Source: Bacilli bacterium
GTDB taxonomy: Bacteria; Bacillota_I; Bacilli_A; ML615J-28; CAG-698
Direction of reading: 5' to 3'
Assembly: GCA_016296945.1 (NCBI GenBank)
Contig: JAEDHQ010000021.1
Span: forward strand, 1-24,078
DNA length: 24,078 nucleotides
Part shown: positions 23,861 through 24,078 of the stretch, piece after piece
How the letters are laid out: every line of letters begins with the position of its first letter
How positions within the stretch are numbered: the first letter of the stretch is position 1
The notes under the pieces: generated by a model
Database searches by the model: none
Seen by the model: the letters and a program-made list of their open reading frames with translations, nothing else
Told to the model about the DNA's origin: nothing
Translations under genes and position numbers: made by a program

Positions 23861-23889
23861 ATTATATCAAAAAATTTTTTTATTGTTAA
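23861..23889 (-). promoter_or_regulatory. Promoter of recU
   Basis: On the minus strand: TTAACA (23889-23884), a 17-bp spacer ending in TGA, and TATAAT (23866-23861). The predicted leader is about 14 bases before the ATG at 23840. Confidence 0.75.
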
Positions 23890-23934
23890 GAATAAAAAAT
23901 AAAGAATTTTTATATATTTATATGGGTGATAGTA

Positions 23935-24078
23935 GTGTTTATTGTCGTTTCTGATAAGGTGAATGATAAATTAATAAGTAATAAAAAAATAATCTTCTTA
24001 GAAAGTCCTTGTAATATTAAGACAATTGAAGACAAAGGTAATTATTTATTAATTGATAAAAGTGTTAACGTAAAAGAA
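23935..24078 (+). CDS. 5' part of an unidentified gene, cut by the window end
   Basis: An open frame of 48 codons from GTG 23935 to the last base, preceded by GGGTGAT four bases upstream. It begins FIVVSDKVNDKLISNKKIIF, and a second stretch reads NIKTIEDKGNYLLIDKSVNV. The alternating hydrophobic strands suggest an alpha/beta or beta-rich N-terminus; I do not recognise it. The nearby ATG at 23922 is in another frame and closes after 10 codons. It is divergent from recU. Confidence 0.55.
   Translation, partial: MFIVVSDKVNDKLISNKKIIFLESPCNIKTIEDKGNYLLIDKSVNVKE

Noticed and set aside
1..24078. Mycoplasma-type genetic code (TGA as Trp)
   Set aside because: Conserved tryptophans such as those in thioredoxin WCGPC are TGG, and TGA ends mutS2 and the 15944 gene at ATGA junctions.
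1..24078. CRISPR array, transposon, prophage or defence island
   Set aside because: I saw no direct-repeat arrays, transposase or integrase motifs, tRNA-borne attachment sites, or abrupt composition change.

Overview
The window is about 24 kb of very AT-rich chromosomal DNA with tightly packed housekeeping genes. Gene content and order match low-GC Bacillota: a nusB to spo0A block, a T-box-controlled hisS-aspS-tcdA run, lspA-rluD, mutS2, rnhC and recU. Tryptophan is read from TGG and TGA serves as a stop (at the end of the 15944 gene and of mutS2), so this is not a code-4 Mycoplasma-type genome. spoIVB and spo0A suggest a lineage that sporulates or descends from sporulating ancestors. The compact gene order suggests a reduced Erysipelotrichia/RF39-like or related Bacilli genome. 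That placement is inference. I see no insertion sequence, prophage, CRISPR array, rRNA or tRNA.

Layout. 1-5601: nusB-xseA-xseB-dxs-recN, from a consensus extended -10 promoter to a strong terminator. 5602-7740: spoIVB and spo0A, each ended by a terminator, with a perfect Spo0A-box-like sequence between them. 7761-10144: a small minus-strand membrane protein facing away from dinB, then cvfB. 10202-18255: a T-box leader (specifier GAC, Asp) followed by hisS, aspS, tcdA, comEB, a PDZ-Lon protease, a small membrane protein, lspA, rluD and a degenerate thermonuclease-like gene, ended by a terminator. 18410-19398 (minus): rnhC. 19472-22175: mutS2-trxA and a terminator. 22191-22829: a stand-alone gene matching only the C-terminal region of SpoIIE-type phosphatases. 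22844-23227 (minus): a three-helix YgjV/SemiSWEET-like protein behind a guanine-class purine riboswitch. 23271-23889 (minus): recU. 23935 to the end: the start of an unidentified gene.

How the genes fit together. Most serve genome maintenance (xseAB, recN, dinB, rnhC, mutS2, recU), translation and RNA modification (nusB, hisS, aspS, tcdA, rluD, cvfB) and membrane protein processing (PDZ-Lon, lspA). The most novel observation is the guanine riboswitch in front of a tiny putative half-transporter. Next are the orphan SpoIIE C-terminal domain, the nuclease-fold protein lacking canonical catalytic residues, a Dxs with altered active-site motifs, and a T-box specifier (GACAT) in which Asp and His codons overlap.
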